A stretch of DNA of 64,000 nucleotides from Odiellus spinosus (GCA_963920705.1 OY987240.1:4449426-4513425); one strand, 5' to 3'; counted from the stretch's first letter, positions 22,374 to 34,689 are shown. Notes: generated by a model from the sequence alone, not told the origin. Numbers and translations are program-made.

Positions 22374-23444
22374 ATGGCAGCCTATTCCAACCAAGAAAAA
22401 TTGGACATGATGTTTATTTTGGGTGAATGTCAAGGTAACGTACGTCGAGCGCCACTGCTTTATGCAGAACGCTTCCCCCATCGACGCCATCCGGTTCGAA
22501 GCACTTTCACCGACATAAGAGACAACCTTCTGGCGTTCGGTGGGTTCGTCGTGCAGGACCGTGAACGTAGGCGACACCGTGTAGTCGGTAATGAAGACCG
22601 AGAAGTGGATATCGTATCCCGTTTCGAAGCCAATCCTTATACCAGTAGTAGATCGGTTTAACAGGAGGTTAGACTAAGCCATTCTACTGTTCTTGCCATT
22701 TTACATCGCCACCATTACCGGCCCTATCATATCCACCTCCATCAAGCCTTAACAGATGACGATTACCTATGACGGCAAGACCTTTGTCTTACCATGCGTA
22801 AACTAATTGCAGCCGATCCACTATTTTTGCAAAAGTTGCTGTTTTCGGACGAAGCTACATTTCATATTGATTCTACGGTAAAATGTCATAACATTATTTA
22901 CTGGACCCATCGGAATGCCTATTGGTTATGTCACCATTACCATCAAATTCAATGGAAGGTTAATGTCTGGGTTGGCATTCTTTGGAACCGAATTAACGGT
23001 CCCTTTTTCTTCGATGGGAATATTACTGCTGAACTGTACTTGGACTTCCTGCGTCACGAGTTTAGTGACGCGATAGACGCATTGTCCTTAGCAGTGGTTC
23101 CCAACATGCGGTTTCAACAGGATGGAGCCCCACCACATTGGGCAGTCAATGTTCATCAATAGCTGGACGACAACTTTCCCAACCGTTGGATAGGTAGAGT
23201 TGGACCAATTCCGTGGCCAGCAATGTCTTCTGACCTTACCCCACTTGATTTCTTCCTGTGGGGTTATGTTAAGGTCGTCGTTTACGAAACAGAGCCGATG
23301 GGCCCAGAAGACTTAAAGGACCGGATTCGAGCCTCTATCAATGGAATCACTCCTCAAATGCATGCAAATGCATTGCAAGAACTGGAAAGTCGCCTTGAAG
23401 AGTGCCTACACCACGATGGCAGACACATTGAACATTTACGCTAA
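22374..23444 (+). pseudogene. DD41D transposase, right arm, inactivated
   Basis: Same protein as the left arm: MAAYSNQEKLDMMFILGECQ at 22374; open to 22661; then a shifted piece 22794-23162 with FSDEATFHIDSTV (first Asp) and QQDGAPPHWAVNVHQ (second Asp); a TAG stop at 23160-23162; and the remainder with DLTPLDFFLWGYVK (third Asp) to HIEHLR at 23444. Length without breaks would be about 350 aa, normal for mariner-type transposases. Codon positions differ from the left arm at scattered sites, so the two copies have aged separately. Confidence 0.87.
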
Positions 23445-23760
23445 TGTGCTTACCGTACAGATTCAACTTTGGCGTTTTAATTCAATCATTATTTTTTTTA
23501 TTAAAGTTGTTAAATAAATTGTCTCGGAGTTATGTCATCTAGTTAATTACTACGCTTTGATCTGCGCAATTACAATGTTTCTAGCCATCAGGCATTTTAC
23601 CTTATTAAACCCACTGAAAAATCACATTTGGTTGTAATTGCACTTATTTACTTACACCCTGTATACGAAGGCTACATTATAGTATAGTGACGTCATCCGA
23701 CGGCATTATTGGGGGGGCGTTCACAAAGATAGATGTTGGTCTGATCTTTTCCACCCTGTA

Positions 23761-25200
23761 TAATTCATGGCTACATTCTCGAAAAATGGTTGGAGCCGCT
23801 CGCTTTGACGCCGTTTTGTTATTTCTCGATTATCTCAAGAACGAGTAGGTAACGCGTTGCGAAGAAACGGAATTGTTCTTTGGCGTAGATCTCAACGAGA
23901 AGCTCATAGAATTGAAACGCGAATCATTTAGAGAACCGCGTTCAATTGTCTCGACACGATATGTTCGGCTTTCTTCTTCAGTATTTTCTTCGATTTCATA
24001 ACTTTCAAAACTTTATACCTCGTCACTACACCGAGATTAAATTTCTTGATCCGTTTATTTTCTATCGTTTCGTCTTTAGATGCGTTTTTTGGCGCTCTGT
24101 TAGAAATAGAGATAGGCGAAATAAAAATATTCCCTAAAAAATACCTTTTTTAGAGAAAATTTCTTGTTTAAAGAATCATATCTCGGTTTCGACAACGAAA
24201 TTGTTCGTTTAACTTGAAAATGTAATTCTTATTTGCCGATGTCCAATTGGCACCACGTGGGCAATCGGAACTCGACTAGCGTTAGTAAGCTACGACTAAC
24301 GGAATCAGATAAGCCTTCGTCACTTTGTAAATAAGAAGAGGCGTGCCACTCGACAATCCGGCAATCAACGACAAGTCGATGATTATTTACGCGAATTCTC
24401 TGTTTTCGTTTAAGGCAATTACAATTCCATCGCCGATACAGACATTGGCTTCCAAAAATAACATTGTTTTATCGAATACGACCCGAGGAAAATAAAAAAC
24501 AACGAACCTTATAGAAATCGGGAATTCGCATGTTAATATATGGAAAGAATATTTGACTACGAATTTCCGGCTTTATTGTATTCCGACGCCAACGGATCAA
24601 AGCTCGATTTGTTAAATTGTCTCTCTCGAACTGACGGATAACGTCGATTGACGAAGGAACAATTTAACAAACAGTATATTTGCTTGCTTCGGTTTCGTCC
24701 GAGGAACATAAGGTGAACAGTTCCGTTAACTAAAAATATTCCAAAAATTCTCTGACCCGCGGCAATAGGTGAGTAACGGATTAAAAATTTCCATTTTTCA
24801 AATTAATTTCGGTTAAATACGGGAAGTGTTGCCGCTAGATTGAATTGTTCCGCGATTCGCCTTTCGAACTCGTAGCAATTCTATTATTTTTTGGTTTATC
24901 GCGCATCTTTAAGATTATTAAATAAATAATACATTTTTTAACATGCACATTATAAGGGTTCCTTCCTCGCCGGGTTCCGCCTGGCTTTTTCCCGCGAATT
25001 TGGGAAAAACGCTGTTTTGGGAAAAATGTTCGAAGAGCCACCAACGCGAGGAAAAACGAGAAAAGTTTACACAAAAAAAGTGGTTTGGGGAGGATGATAA
25101 ATTTTGTGAGGAGTTTAATCACGTGGGGAGAAGAGGAAAAAAGATTCGTTCCACGTATGGTTTCTCATAATTGGTCAATCAAAATAACACTCTTTCATGG
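23761..25200. other. AT-rich DNA, no gene seen
   Basis: Only short frames without recognisable domains on either strand. No clear repeat or splice-bounded exon. Confidence 0.5.
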
Positions 25201-27000
25201 AAAAGCACATTTGTAATAACACTTTAATTACTAGGGGGGAAGCGATAATACTTTAATGTTCGAGGGACGTTACAACCCGTTATACCACGGAGTTGGTCAC
25301 ACGGGAGGTGCTATAAAGATATATATATAAGACTTGCCCTTTGATTATTTATAAGAGGGAGTCCAACGTTAAGTTTAATAGGAGGATTTTGGCACGGACG
25401 GTGCCTAAGACTTTTCTTTATGTGCTAGGTTCTAGAGGGGTTTCAACTTCATGATACATATCTATCTATTTACGTTTAATATTAATTTCTACCTTCTATT
25501 AGGGGGGTTTAAAAATGGGAGCAAAGATTATCCTAATCTCTTTCTATTTATCTCGATAACGTTTTTCTTAGTTCTTTTTATCTTAAAAAGTACGGGAGGG
25601 GGTCTTTACTACGGTTTTCTAAACCTCGATCTCAACAACAAACCGACATTTAGATTTGGGGTACGAATAATTCACTGGAGGGTCAAACGATAAGAAATAA
25701 GATACTCAACACTTCTCGTGCTATAAAGTTGGGGTCGGGGTGTCGTCTCTCGCGGATTTCGTTGGGTGCCGTTGCGTGCTGTGTTCCAGTCGAGCCTTCT
25801 CGTTCTGGGGCAATCGGTCTGCGGACTCTCCTTGAGGGGTTGGACTGTGTGTGTATGGTACGGTCTCTCGGACAGATCCTCTTAACGTCGTAAGATATCG
25901 ACAGGTTCCGATGAGGTGTCGTCCAGAATTCGGGGGTCTCGAGGGGGGATTTTCGTTTGACTTCAGTGATCAGCATCCTTCGTCGTCGTGTTTTAATTTG
26001 AGGGATTTCTCAGTGTCAACTCCATATAGTGTGGGGATCTCCTTTCCTCCGTGGATAGTTTTTCGTCAGCGTGGATCATCGGATCGTGAGGGTGAATCGG
26101 AGTTCTTTGTGGCCTCGGTGGCTCTTTTGTTACTTGGTGGGATGAATTTCGATTCAACTTTTGTTCTAAGTTCTAGCGGGGACTGGTTTTTCCTAAGTTA
26201 TTTCTCGAGTTTAACTTTTTAAAAGCGACTCTGTCCGGCGGCGAGATGGTTAAAAGGTTTCAGAGTCCTGAAAGTCCATCGTTAAGCCTTCTTCAGCGCG
26301 GCGCGCTGGCCTCCTTGAGCGGGGTTCCCTCTCGTTCCGTCGTTGTTTCGTGGGTCCGTTCCGAATTCAGAGGTCGAATTCGAAGTGATTTTACCTTCGC
26401 TCTCTTCTCTCCTTTATGCCTCGGTTCGGGGGGAAAAGAAGGCGATTCAGGTGCGGTATTGGTATGCGTTGGGCAATCGAAAGTTTTGGTTTGGCGCCAC
26501 GATGCCTGTAGATTGCGTTCCCGTGACCCATCGATGGTCGTTTATGTGATGCTCCTAGAAACGTTTCTAGTTGGGAAATCTGGGATGAAGTGCCCTCCGA
26601 AGGTTTTTTTTTCCAGCAAGTTGTGGAAAAGTTTGGGAGTCCGAGTGACCATGAACGTGAAAGTCGATGTCATCTCGTTAGTTCTTATGAGGGGGTTATT
26701 GAAGCGGGGGTTTAGTTTGTATCATTTTCATAGATAGGGTCACACGAAGTTTTACTTTGTCTAGAGGGGATATTTAGAATTGGGGTTTCTTAAAGTTCGC
26801 TAAAATGTGGCTATCCGGTCCTTTGTTAAGAAGGAAATGGGGTTTTTATATTTTACCCGTTTAAGTTTCAATATTTTCTTTCAAAGGGAAGGTGACACAC
26901 AATACAACAAAAAGTAGGCTTATAATACACATTAATTAAAACTTAAAATCGAAAAAATTGGAGGGATTAGGGGGTGAGCTATGTGACGGGGTCACAACAT
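25201..27000. other. GT-rich stretch with TATA-like motifs, unassigned
   Basis: Base use changes sharply: the plus strand is G/T-rich at 25740-26750 with several overlapping open frames on both strands (for example 25851-26222 and 26246-26737) that show no domain. 'gctataaag' occurs at about 25311 and 25722. 'ggtcacacg' occurs at about 25293 and 26738, and tgtgacggggtcaca forms a palindrome near 26973. A long solo LTR is one possibility but target duplications and paired ends were not found. Confidence 0.3.
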
Positions 27001-27570
27001 GTCGCGTCCTGGTCTAAGTCTACCGCGCGAAGTTTTAAACAGAGGCTGAAGAGGAAATTCAAGTGATTTCAATCGATTCTTCTACTAATTATAAGACGTA
27101 CCCTCGTAGTTAATAATTCGTGAAATATATCCCGATGATTTTAAAAAAGAAAATAGATCCAGATTTCACCCCTCTTTGGAATTGAAACCCTCCAACCAAT
27201 CGCCCCTCTTCCAGCGAACAAAATATTCGCGGTCCTCGCTCCGTTTTCAATCAACCTTTTTCGAGCTGAGTAGAGTAATTACCGCAAAATAGTTAATTCC
27301 AGCGTTTGTTTGGAGGGAAATGATAAAAAGCCCTGTGCGAGAGGGAATCGTATTCTTTAAATTGGCAAATCGAAACGTCGAGTAATGGCCGCAAATTGGT
27401 CAAATTCGGTGTTTGAGCGAAATGATAATAATCCCTTTTCGAGAGAGAAAAGGGAAATGTTTTTATTTGAAAAAGCGAACTACTTTTCGTTTAATTTTAG
27501 GAAGCGCCGTAAAGAAAAATTGAAATTAACCCAGGGTTGGGTCAATATTAATAGCGACGCTCGATAATAA
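27001..27570. other. No gene seen
   Basis: AT-rich sequence up to the 3' end of the non-LTR element fragment. Confidence 0.45.
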
Positions 27571-28490
27571 TATTTTATTTCGCAAATCAAATTGCAGGCG
27601 ACCACAGAGGCAAAGCCTATTAGTGGCGGTCACCAGACAGCACAGACAAATAACAAAAAATACATATACAATTAATCATTAAAAAAATAGTGAATACAAC
27701 AATTAACATATCAATTAAGTTAAAATTATTGAGAAATTAGATTAGATTAGACAAAAATTTAGGTAAATTAAATTAAGAATTTAGACGAAAAAAAATTTTG
27801 AAACCGAGGACCGAAATAACGGAATTAAGGACCCGGCGCAATTCTCCCGAATATCCATAGGCAACAAGTTCCAGGACTTAGCACATCTGATAAAAAACGA
27901 ATGTTCCAAAGCCAAGCATCTAGCGAACTTGATGAAGTAAGTTGGGCAAGAATGTCGCGAATTTATGACTGCGTTGAAGAGTAACCACGTCACACACATC
28001 ACGGCGCACCGACAATGGCAAGAGGTGAATGTCAAGTAGCCGCTTATGGTAGGGAATATGACCCGGCGAATTCGTTTTCGGAGACTTCGTGTAAAATCTG
28101 GTAAAATTGCGCTGAATTCGCTCCAAAGAGGTAACATCTTTCTTCAGATACGGGTTCCAAACCGGAGACGCATACTCGAGAATTGGTAAACACATTGACC
28201 GATAGAGAGTCAGGGACGCCTTAGTATGTCCTGTAGTCCGACGAATCAACGCGCATAAGCGTCTGGCGCGATTACCAGCGTAAGTGACGTGAGACGCCCA
28301 CTTTAAGTCGCTTGAAATAATGACTCCAATCACCAATGTTCATTAAGCGATGAAGAACCCGCTAATATACCACTGACAGGATGAATGAATGAACGAATTG
28401 ACTCCAAACGTCGTTGATTTTAAAGTAATAGCGCGACATATAGACCAGAGTCTTCGTTCGTGCATGGACAAATGATACTGCAGAGTGACC
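27571..28490 (-). mobile_element. 3' fragment of a jockey/CR1-like non-LTR retrotransposon
   Basis: The minus strand codes the C-terminal part of a reverse transcriptase. A segment near 28350-28490 is in one frame, then VIGVIISSDLKWASHV, a CLPILEYASPVWNPY motif and LERIQRNFTRF (28336-27960) in another, then FFIRCAKSWNLLPMDI to FRSSVSKFFFV (stop about 27781) after a frameshift. It ends with a 3' UTR and aaataaaatatt near 27575. 5' truncation plus frameshifts mark a dead insertion. It lies immediately downstream of the ionotropic-receptor terminal exon. Confidence 0.8.
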
Positions 28491-28669
28491 CGCGTCAAAA
28501 TCGCAGCCGCCTTAAGTTTTGCTTAAGATATACATTTCCCCTGCTATTATTTAGTTCGCTGTAGGACGCGCATGAGATGGCGCTATGGTCACGGTATGTA
28601 GACGTACGAAAGAGATTAGTGCGGTGAAGGAAGAATTGCGTCGATGGTTCGAGTCTCTCACGGTGTTTA

Positions 28670-28916
28670 TTATTCGGGTAATTGTAGTTTTCGTTTCGGT
28701 TGCGGGTTGTTGTAAATTGCCAGGATTGTTTCGACGAATTTGACGCAAATTGCCGCCGCCATTCCATAGCCGAAGATTCGAAAGGGAACGGATAGATCGG
28801 CCATCTCGTAAGGGGTGAACAATTGGCCCTTTGAAACGACGCCTTGCATTAATCGATACTCAATTTCTTTTCGTTCCAAGAAATTCCCAGTTGATCCTTC
28901 GTACAATCGTAGCGCC
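28670..28916 (-). CDS. Ionotropic receptor (IR)-like gene, 3' terminal exon with TM3
   Basis: On the minus strand a strong acceptor (ttatttcccttttag, AG at 28918-28917) opens an 81-codon exon ending TAA at 28672-28670. It reads ALRLYEGSTGNFLERKEIEY, then RLMQGVVSKGQ, a linker and a hydrophobic segment FRIFGYGMAAAICVKF ending VETILAI, then a short basic tail. This matches the end of insect ionotropic receptors: the last part of the S2 ligand-binding lobe ('SP...in..i.rm.e.G...'), then TM3 and a short cytoplasmic tail. It needs two bases from the previous exon, exactly what 29212-29395 supplies, giving a Trp at the join. Family membership is from pattern, not search. Confidence 0.62.
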
Positions 28917-29211
28917 CTAAAAGGGAAATAAGCAATACAATACGGAAATGGTCTCTCGTATTCGAACGGACGCTTTGGTGCCTCCAATTAAGGGCTCGTT
29001 ACGAAATATTATCGGCCGAGATATTTAACGTTCGACATTCGTAATAAACGAGTTACTCGTCCCCTTTAACAGTTATTATTCTTAATCGTTTCAAATATTT
29101 GCGGGTAATTAACCGATCGAATTGGCCGTAATGTATCGCGAAAAGAATTGGCCGAATCAGACGGGTCGCGATTCTAATGGCGCGACGAGTTGTTTTTCAC
29201 GCATCGCTTAC

Positions 29212-29395
29212 CAGTTCATGATGGTTTCGTGTATTCGGGCATCGATCTCGAACAGCCTCGACTCCGTCTTTCCCAGCCATACTATATGCGTATAAATTCT
29301 CTCCGAGGCCGCTTTCTTGGAGATGTGGAGGGCAAGCGGGAAAACGTTGAACTGTACCAAACTCATCAACACTGTCATCGTTTTGTTTCGGTATT
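29212..29395 (-). CDS. IR-like gene, internal S2-lobe exon
   Basis: Acceptor (tttgatctag) at 29397-29396 and donor (aactg|gtaagcg) at 29212. The 184 bp between are open in one frame (YRNKTMTVLMSLVQFNVFPL ... LFEIDARIHETIMN). Its 3' phase (two bases) fits the start of 28670-28916. Its 5' phase needs one base, which the known upstream exon (51743-51924, ending in phase 0) does not provide, so at least one more short exon should lie between them. It is positioned just outside the left end of the CACTA-like element. Confidence 0.55.
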
Positions 29396-29489
29396 CTAGA
29401 TCAAATAGACGGACGCGTCTTGAAACGAAAGCAGAACACCCCCTCCACCCAATTGTTCCGCGCGCAGGGCGGCGGTAGTGTTAGCATCA

Positions 29490-30060
29490 GATTTATTTGC
29501 TGAGAGGGTGCAACGTACTCATAATACCCCCGCCATCATTTGTCCGTTAAGTGCCGCGCCCGGAACAGGCAACAATGTTATATATAGCCAATGCTACCGC
29601 ACACGCACGGAGGGACTAAGGCGGCGGAAGGCGGAGAGCTGGCTTGGCAAAACTAAACCCGCGCAACAGTGCCATACGCTCCCCACAACGTAACCGCGGC
29701 ATACAAGGACTGACTTTAAGGCATAGGGAGATGTCAAGGCTGGTACCCCGCCAAAACGGGTAGTACTGCAGGTACTACGGCGTAGCCCCGGGCTGTCACC
29801 CTTGCACTGCAAATTCTTCGTTCACTTGAAGCACACCAAAAAAGCACTACGAGATCACTTTTATCTGTCTTAATTTGAGATCGCTATCACACATAAAGAT
29901 CACAATAGAAACATACTCTAGAAGTGGTCCACAAATGATATAATATGATCTTCGTGTGTTTTTATTGTAATCTGATTCAAGTGATCTTGTAGTGTAATAA
30001 TTATGCGCAATCAGATCACACCTGTCTCAATTTTACATCACTTGGCCACTTTGGGGCTTA
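29490..30060 (-). repeat. Left inverted end and subterminal repeats of the CACTA-like element
   Basis: Outer GC-richer part (29490-29815) includes gttatatatagcc and a run 'gggtagtactgcaggtacta'. The inner part (29815-30060) has repeated agatcac, gatcgc and gtgatct words on both strands. The counterpart is 46280-46830 in opposite orientation. The words may be binding sites for the TNPA-like protein, by analogy with maize En/Spm. Confidence 0.5.
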
Positions 30061-30808
30061 ATCAGCTCACTCAGTTAATGCACACTCAGTGCACTTAAGA
30101 CTTAACTATTTTTGCGAATACGCCAAGGAAGACTACACAAAACATTAAAAAAAAAATTTATTTTAAAAATTACTTGACAATTTTACTAAAACCCGCTTTG
30201 AATTCAGCTTCTACTTTACTGGCTTTTGTACGCAGTTTATAATAATCATCGTTTAAAACCAACTTCCCCATGAGTGCCATTGATTGTAGAAACTGTTTAG
30301 GATAATCCATTTCTAATATACAGGGTGTTTTAGAAAGGTCTGGAAAAACTGAAGGGGGTTCTTCGTGGGGTCAGACTGAGTGAAAAAGGTTTATGAACCT
30401 TTAGTCTCACGCGCTGCGTTGCGTAGTTATGAGCCCTTGAAAATAGTCCTCAAAAATACGAAAAACCACCGAAAGGTGTAGGTAAGATTGTGCCTTTGAC
30501 CATTATTGTTTTTCAATTTAATTGTGCATAAGCTAATTATCGAGAGATAAGTTAAACAAGGTGTTTATTTACTAAAAAAAGCGTATCAACATGTTTAGGA
30601 GTGTGCAATCATTAACTTTGGTCAGAAGTACTTGAAATCAAAGTGTGGTTTATTACGTGTTGCAGGTGTTGAAAAGGGAATTTTACAAGACACCATTAAT
30701 TACCATAATTATCAATTGTTTAATAATCGGAATCAGAAGTATTTACAAAAATTGTTCGAAATGCATTCCGTCAGCGTTGATACACACTTGAGCCCGTCTA
30801 ATAAATGA

Positions 30809-31410
30809 TTATCTAACTCGTTCGAAGATCCCTTGTATGGTTTCGCAGGCATTAATAATCCTTTGGCGTAGATCTTCCACGTCACGCACTTCACTAACAT
30901 AAACGAAGTCCTTAAGGTGGCCCCAAAGAAAGAAATCAAAAGGGTTTAGGTTCGGAGATCTGGCTGGCCACTCAACCGTTCCGCCACAACCAATCCACCT
31001 CAAATTGAATGTTTCATTAAGGAAGGCCCTGACTAGGAGAGAAACATAAGGTGGTGCACCGTCGTGCATAAAACACATGTCTCGTCTCAAGGCCAATGGT
31101 ACGTCTTCAAGAAGCTCTAACAGATTGTCTTGAAGAAACGGGAGGTATGCCTCACCATTAAGCCTTGGCTGCAAAAAGAATGGTCCAATTAAATGTTCAC
31201 CAACAATTCCGCACCAGACGTTTAAGCTGAATTGAACTTGGTGAGCCCTAACACTGTGGGGGGTTTTGTTTCGCCCATTGATGCCTGTTGTGCATGTTAA
31301 ATATGCCGTCACGAGAAAAATGGCTTCATCCGTAACTAAAAGATTTTGCGGTAAGTTGATGTCTTGATGTTGAGCGATAAACCACTGACAAAAGTCCAGT
31401 CTTCTCCGTA
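30809..31410 (-). pseudogene. DD41D transposase fragment, left arm
   Basis: Minus-strand catalytic region. It is open from about 31312 (SVRAHQVQFSLNVWCGIVGE), through CFMHDGAPPY (second Asp), to ARSPNLNPFDFFLWGHLKDF (third Asp, 41 residues apart) and the stop at 30809. The N-terminal DNA-binding part is missing because the arm ends at about 31412, and the first catalytic Asp region (31320-31360) is out of frame. Confidence 0.82.
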
Positions 31411-31424
31411 ATCAACAAACTATA

Positions 31425-32345
31425 TCCAAACTGTCGACAGACGTTTGAGGGAAGGTGGACATATCCAACCGGCGGGACGAGGTGCTGTAGCTCCAGACGT
31501 TCCTGAAGAGGTGGAGGAACAAGTACTCACCATTTTACACGAAGATCCAGGAACAAGCACTAGGCGAGTTGGACGCCAATTGGGAGTAAGTCACGTTCTT
31601 ATCTGGTGAATACTCCGAGGACATCAGTTTCACCCTTACCATCTACAGAAGGTCCAAGCCCTTAACGAAACGGATTACCCGAGCAGACTGGACTTTTGTC
31701 AGTGGTTTATCGCTCAACATCTAAACATCAACTTACCCCAAAACCTTTTAGTTACGGATGAGGCCAATTTTTCCCGTGATGGCATATTGAACATGCACAA
31801 CAGGCATCAGTGGGCGCAACAAAACCCCACGCTACAAGTGTTAGGGCTCACCAAGTTCAATTCAGCTTAAACGTCTGGTGCGGAATTGTTGGTGACCATC
31901 TAATTGGACCATTCTTTTTGCAGCCAAGGCTTAATGGTGAGGCATATCTCCCGTTTCTTCAAGACAATCTGTTCGAGCTTCTTGAAGACGTACCATTGGG
32001 CTTGAGACGAGACATGTGTTTTATGCACGACGGTACACCACCTCATTTTTCTCTCCTAGTTAGGGCCTTCCTAAACGAAACATTCCCTTTGAGGTGGATT
32101 GGTCGTGGCGGAACGGTTGCGTGACCAGCCAGATCTCCGGACCTAAACCCTTGTTATTTCTTTTTTTGGGGCCACCTTAAGGACTTTTGTTTATGTTAGT
32201 GAAGAGCGTGACGTGGAAGATCTACGTCAAAGGATTATTGATGCCTGCGAAACCATACGCAACGCACGAGTTAGACAATCATTTATTAGTCGGGCTCAAG
32301 TGTGTATCAACGCTGACGGAATGCATTTCCAACAATTTTTGTAAA
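31425..32345 (+). pseudogene. DD41D transposase, right arm, most complete copy
   Basis: Plus-strand frame pieces in order: an HTH N-terminus (TIQTVDRRLREGGHIQPAGR, then GTSTRRVGRQLGVS), a stop, VTDEANFSRDG with the first catalytic Asp, a shifted segment 31810-32124 with SVRAHQVQFSLNVWCGIVGD and CFMHDGTPPH, a TGA stop at 32122-32124, then the third-Asp region in a further broken frame. It contains at least three inactivating changes. The N-terminal part exists only once in this element. Confidence 0.8.
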
Positions 32346-34689
32346 TACTTCTGATTCCGATTATTTAACAATTGATAATTATGGTAATTTATAATGGTGT
32401 CTTGTAAAATTCCCTTTTCAACACCCGGAACCACAGTTTGAGTTCAAGTTCTTCTGACCAAAATTAATGATTGCCCACTCCTAAACATGTTGATACGCTT
32501 TTTTTTAGTTAATAAACACCTTGTTTCACTTATCTCTCGATAATTAGCTTATGCACAATTAAATAGAAAAACAATAATGGTCAAAGGCACAATCTTACTT
32601 ACACCTTTCGGTCGTTTTTCGTATTTTTGAGGACTATTTTCAAGGGCTCATAACTACGCAACGCTGCGCGTGAGACTAAAGGTTCATAAACCTTTTTCAC
32701 TCAGTCTGACCCCACGAAGAACGCCCTTCATTTTTTCCAGACCTTTCTAAAACACCCTGTATAATACATTGACAATAGTAACTTCAGAATGTCGAACAGT
32801 TCTATAGTTTTCTCAGTCAAGATAATGATGTTGCAAATTCCCACTATCGCTGCTTGTTTTGGGGTGTTATCACAGAAAGATACAATTGCCATAACGGGAC
32901 CTTTGATACAACGTTCAACTTCTTCTTGAAAAATTTCAGCCTGAATTTAAAAAAAATTAATTAGTATTCATCTTAGGGGTGTGCGGCTGTGCGCACGCTC
33001 AAAAAGTTTTCGAGCTCTGGGCCAAAGCTCGAAACCCGAAAAAACCCATAGTCGTAACCAATATAATATTGACTCGTACACCCCTATTAAAATGAGAAAA
33101 ATACTTACAGGAACTTCCTTTATTATCGGGATGGACTTTGTCCCTTTGGTGTTTGTTATGCCAACCATTTTTTCAAATGAAGCAAAGGCTTCAAATTTTC
33201 TTCGCTCGAACTATGGGAGTAGATAATATATAATCAAATTCGATTCGGCGACTCGAATTATATGAATTCAAAAATTCTGTTACTCTAACAACCCTAGAAT
33301 GACTTACCTTTGATGCCAAGTTGGCTTTCGTAAGCTGAAGTAGTATTTTAATAAAAATATCCAAATTTTCCAAACATTTCTCGTAGAGTTTAGTTCCAAG
33401 GGTCAGGCGAAATTCATACAAAACCTAGTATGACATAAAATAAATTTAATATATTAAAAAGCTTCCATAACTTATACACTAGAAGCTTGTACTTACCACT
33501 CGAGAATTTTCAAAACAAGGATAAAGTTTTAGAAATTCTTCGAGATCGAACCCTGTTTTACTTTTCAAAAAGGCTGACCGATTGAGGAAGGTTTGGCGTA
33601 ATAGTGCTTTAACAGAAGCCCAGTCTATTTTTGGTTTTTCAAATTCCTTTTTTAACTCATTTAGCGCTTCTTCATTTTTGTTAGTGGTTAAAAGCTCTCC
33701 TTTGAAGTTGTCTCTAGAAAAACTAAAAGAAAAAAATGTATTGGTGATATAAAATTACTTAATTTTTACGGAAATTTAACTAAAAATAACAGAGAATTTT
33801 CAAGATCTAGCTTTTTTTCAGGCTAAATACTTTGCGTTCATTAGTAAAATATTGAGTCTTGGCACCTTTGTAAAACAATTAAAGAGAGACTGAAACAAGG
33901 AATGTGTTATGAAATTCGACTCGTTAAAGTATAAAGAAAGGCTCTTTTGAAAACGTTTATTTAATAAACTGTTTCTTATAACCATGCAGTAGCTGTTTCG
34001 TAAATTACTTTAATTTTATTAGAAGTTATTCACCATGGTCAATAAAATTTTTAACGGGTTAAACTATAGTTTATTTTTATTTTCAAAACTTTTTTAAGAC
34101 TTACGTGTTGGATTTAGAATTTTTTTTTGCTGTTGGTCCTTGACACGTAGCACTCAATGAGGTTGACGGTGAACTTGTATCCTTTTCTCCTTCTGTGGTG
34201 GCATTGGCTATTTTCAAGAAACCCTTAGGATCTTCCTTATTGTTGTTGTTTTTTCGTTGTTTTGACCTTTCCTTCCTAATTCTCAAACTTAGGGCTTTCG
34301 TAAACTCTCGCTAAAAAATTAAGTTATATCTTATAAACTATAACTTGGTGACTAATTAATAAATTTATTACCCAGGGTTTCGCTCCCGGTAATTTTATGC
34401 ATGGATATTTTTCAGACATATCCATTCCGATTCGTTCATAAGCAGGTTGGGTGCATACTCTTGTATCATTAACATAATGCACGGCACACTCTTGAATAAA
34501 ATAATTCCAGTACCCATTACTGACAAGGCATCTATTTTCAAGTTCACTTGTAATTAATGGTGAAAGTTTAGGTAAATCAATTTTCTGAAATGAAATATAA
34601 ACCAAAAATATAGTTTTGTACCAAAAATATAACTTTGAGATACTCACCATATAAGTGCTGAATACGGAGGAACTGCGTGAATTTGATTG

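Larger units (their letters stand above)
20497..23758. mobile_element. Inverted-dimer DD41D mariner-type element
   Basis: The left end cagggtggaaaagatcag and right end ctgatcttttccaccctg are perfect inverse complements flanked by TA (20495-20496 and 23759-23760), the Tc1/mariner target duplication. The inverse symmetry continues through the whole element: each arm of ~1.6 kb contains a decayed transposase gene whose 3' end faces outward (minus strand in the left arm, plus strand in the right). The arms meet near 22130 with only about 45 bp of unpaired centre. No internal copy of the terminal 'cagggtgg' sequence is present at the junction, so these are not simply two complete neighbours. Confidence 0.88.
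30321..32759. mobile_element. Second inverted-dimer DD41D element, in the last TNPA-like exon
   Basis: Ends cagggtgttttagaaaggtc and gacctttctaaaacaccctg are exact inverse complements flanked by TA (30319-30320 and 32760-32761). Arms of about 1.09 kb (30321-31412 and 31668-32759) are inverse copies carrying the 3' two thirds of a transposase each. The 255 bp between them (31413-31667) is present once and codes the transposase N-terminus belonging to the right arm. The family differs from the element at 20497 except for the first bases cagggtg and the DD41D spacing. The insertion interrupts coding sequence of the TNPA-like gene. Confidence 0.87.

Noticed and set aside
25851-26737. Two adjacent plus-strand frames of 123 and 163 codons
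   Set aside because: Open mainly because the strand is GT-rich and poor in stop codons; no recognisable domain.
25201-27000. Solo LTR of a large retrotransposon
   Set aside because: TATA-like boxes and repeated ggtcacacg words were suggestive, but no tg..ca ends with a target duplication were found.
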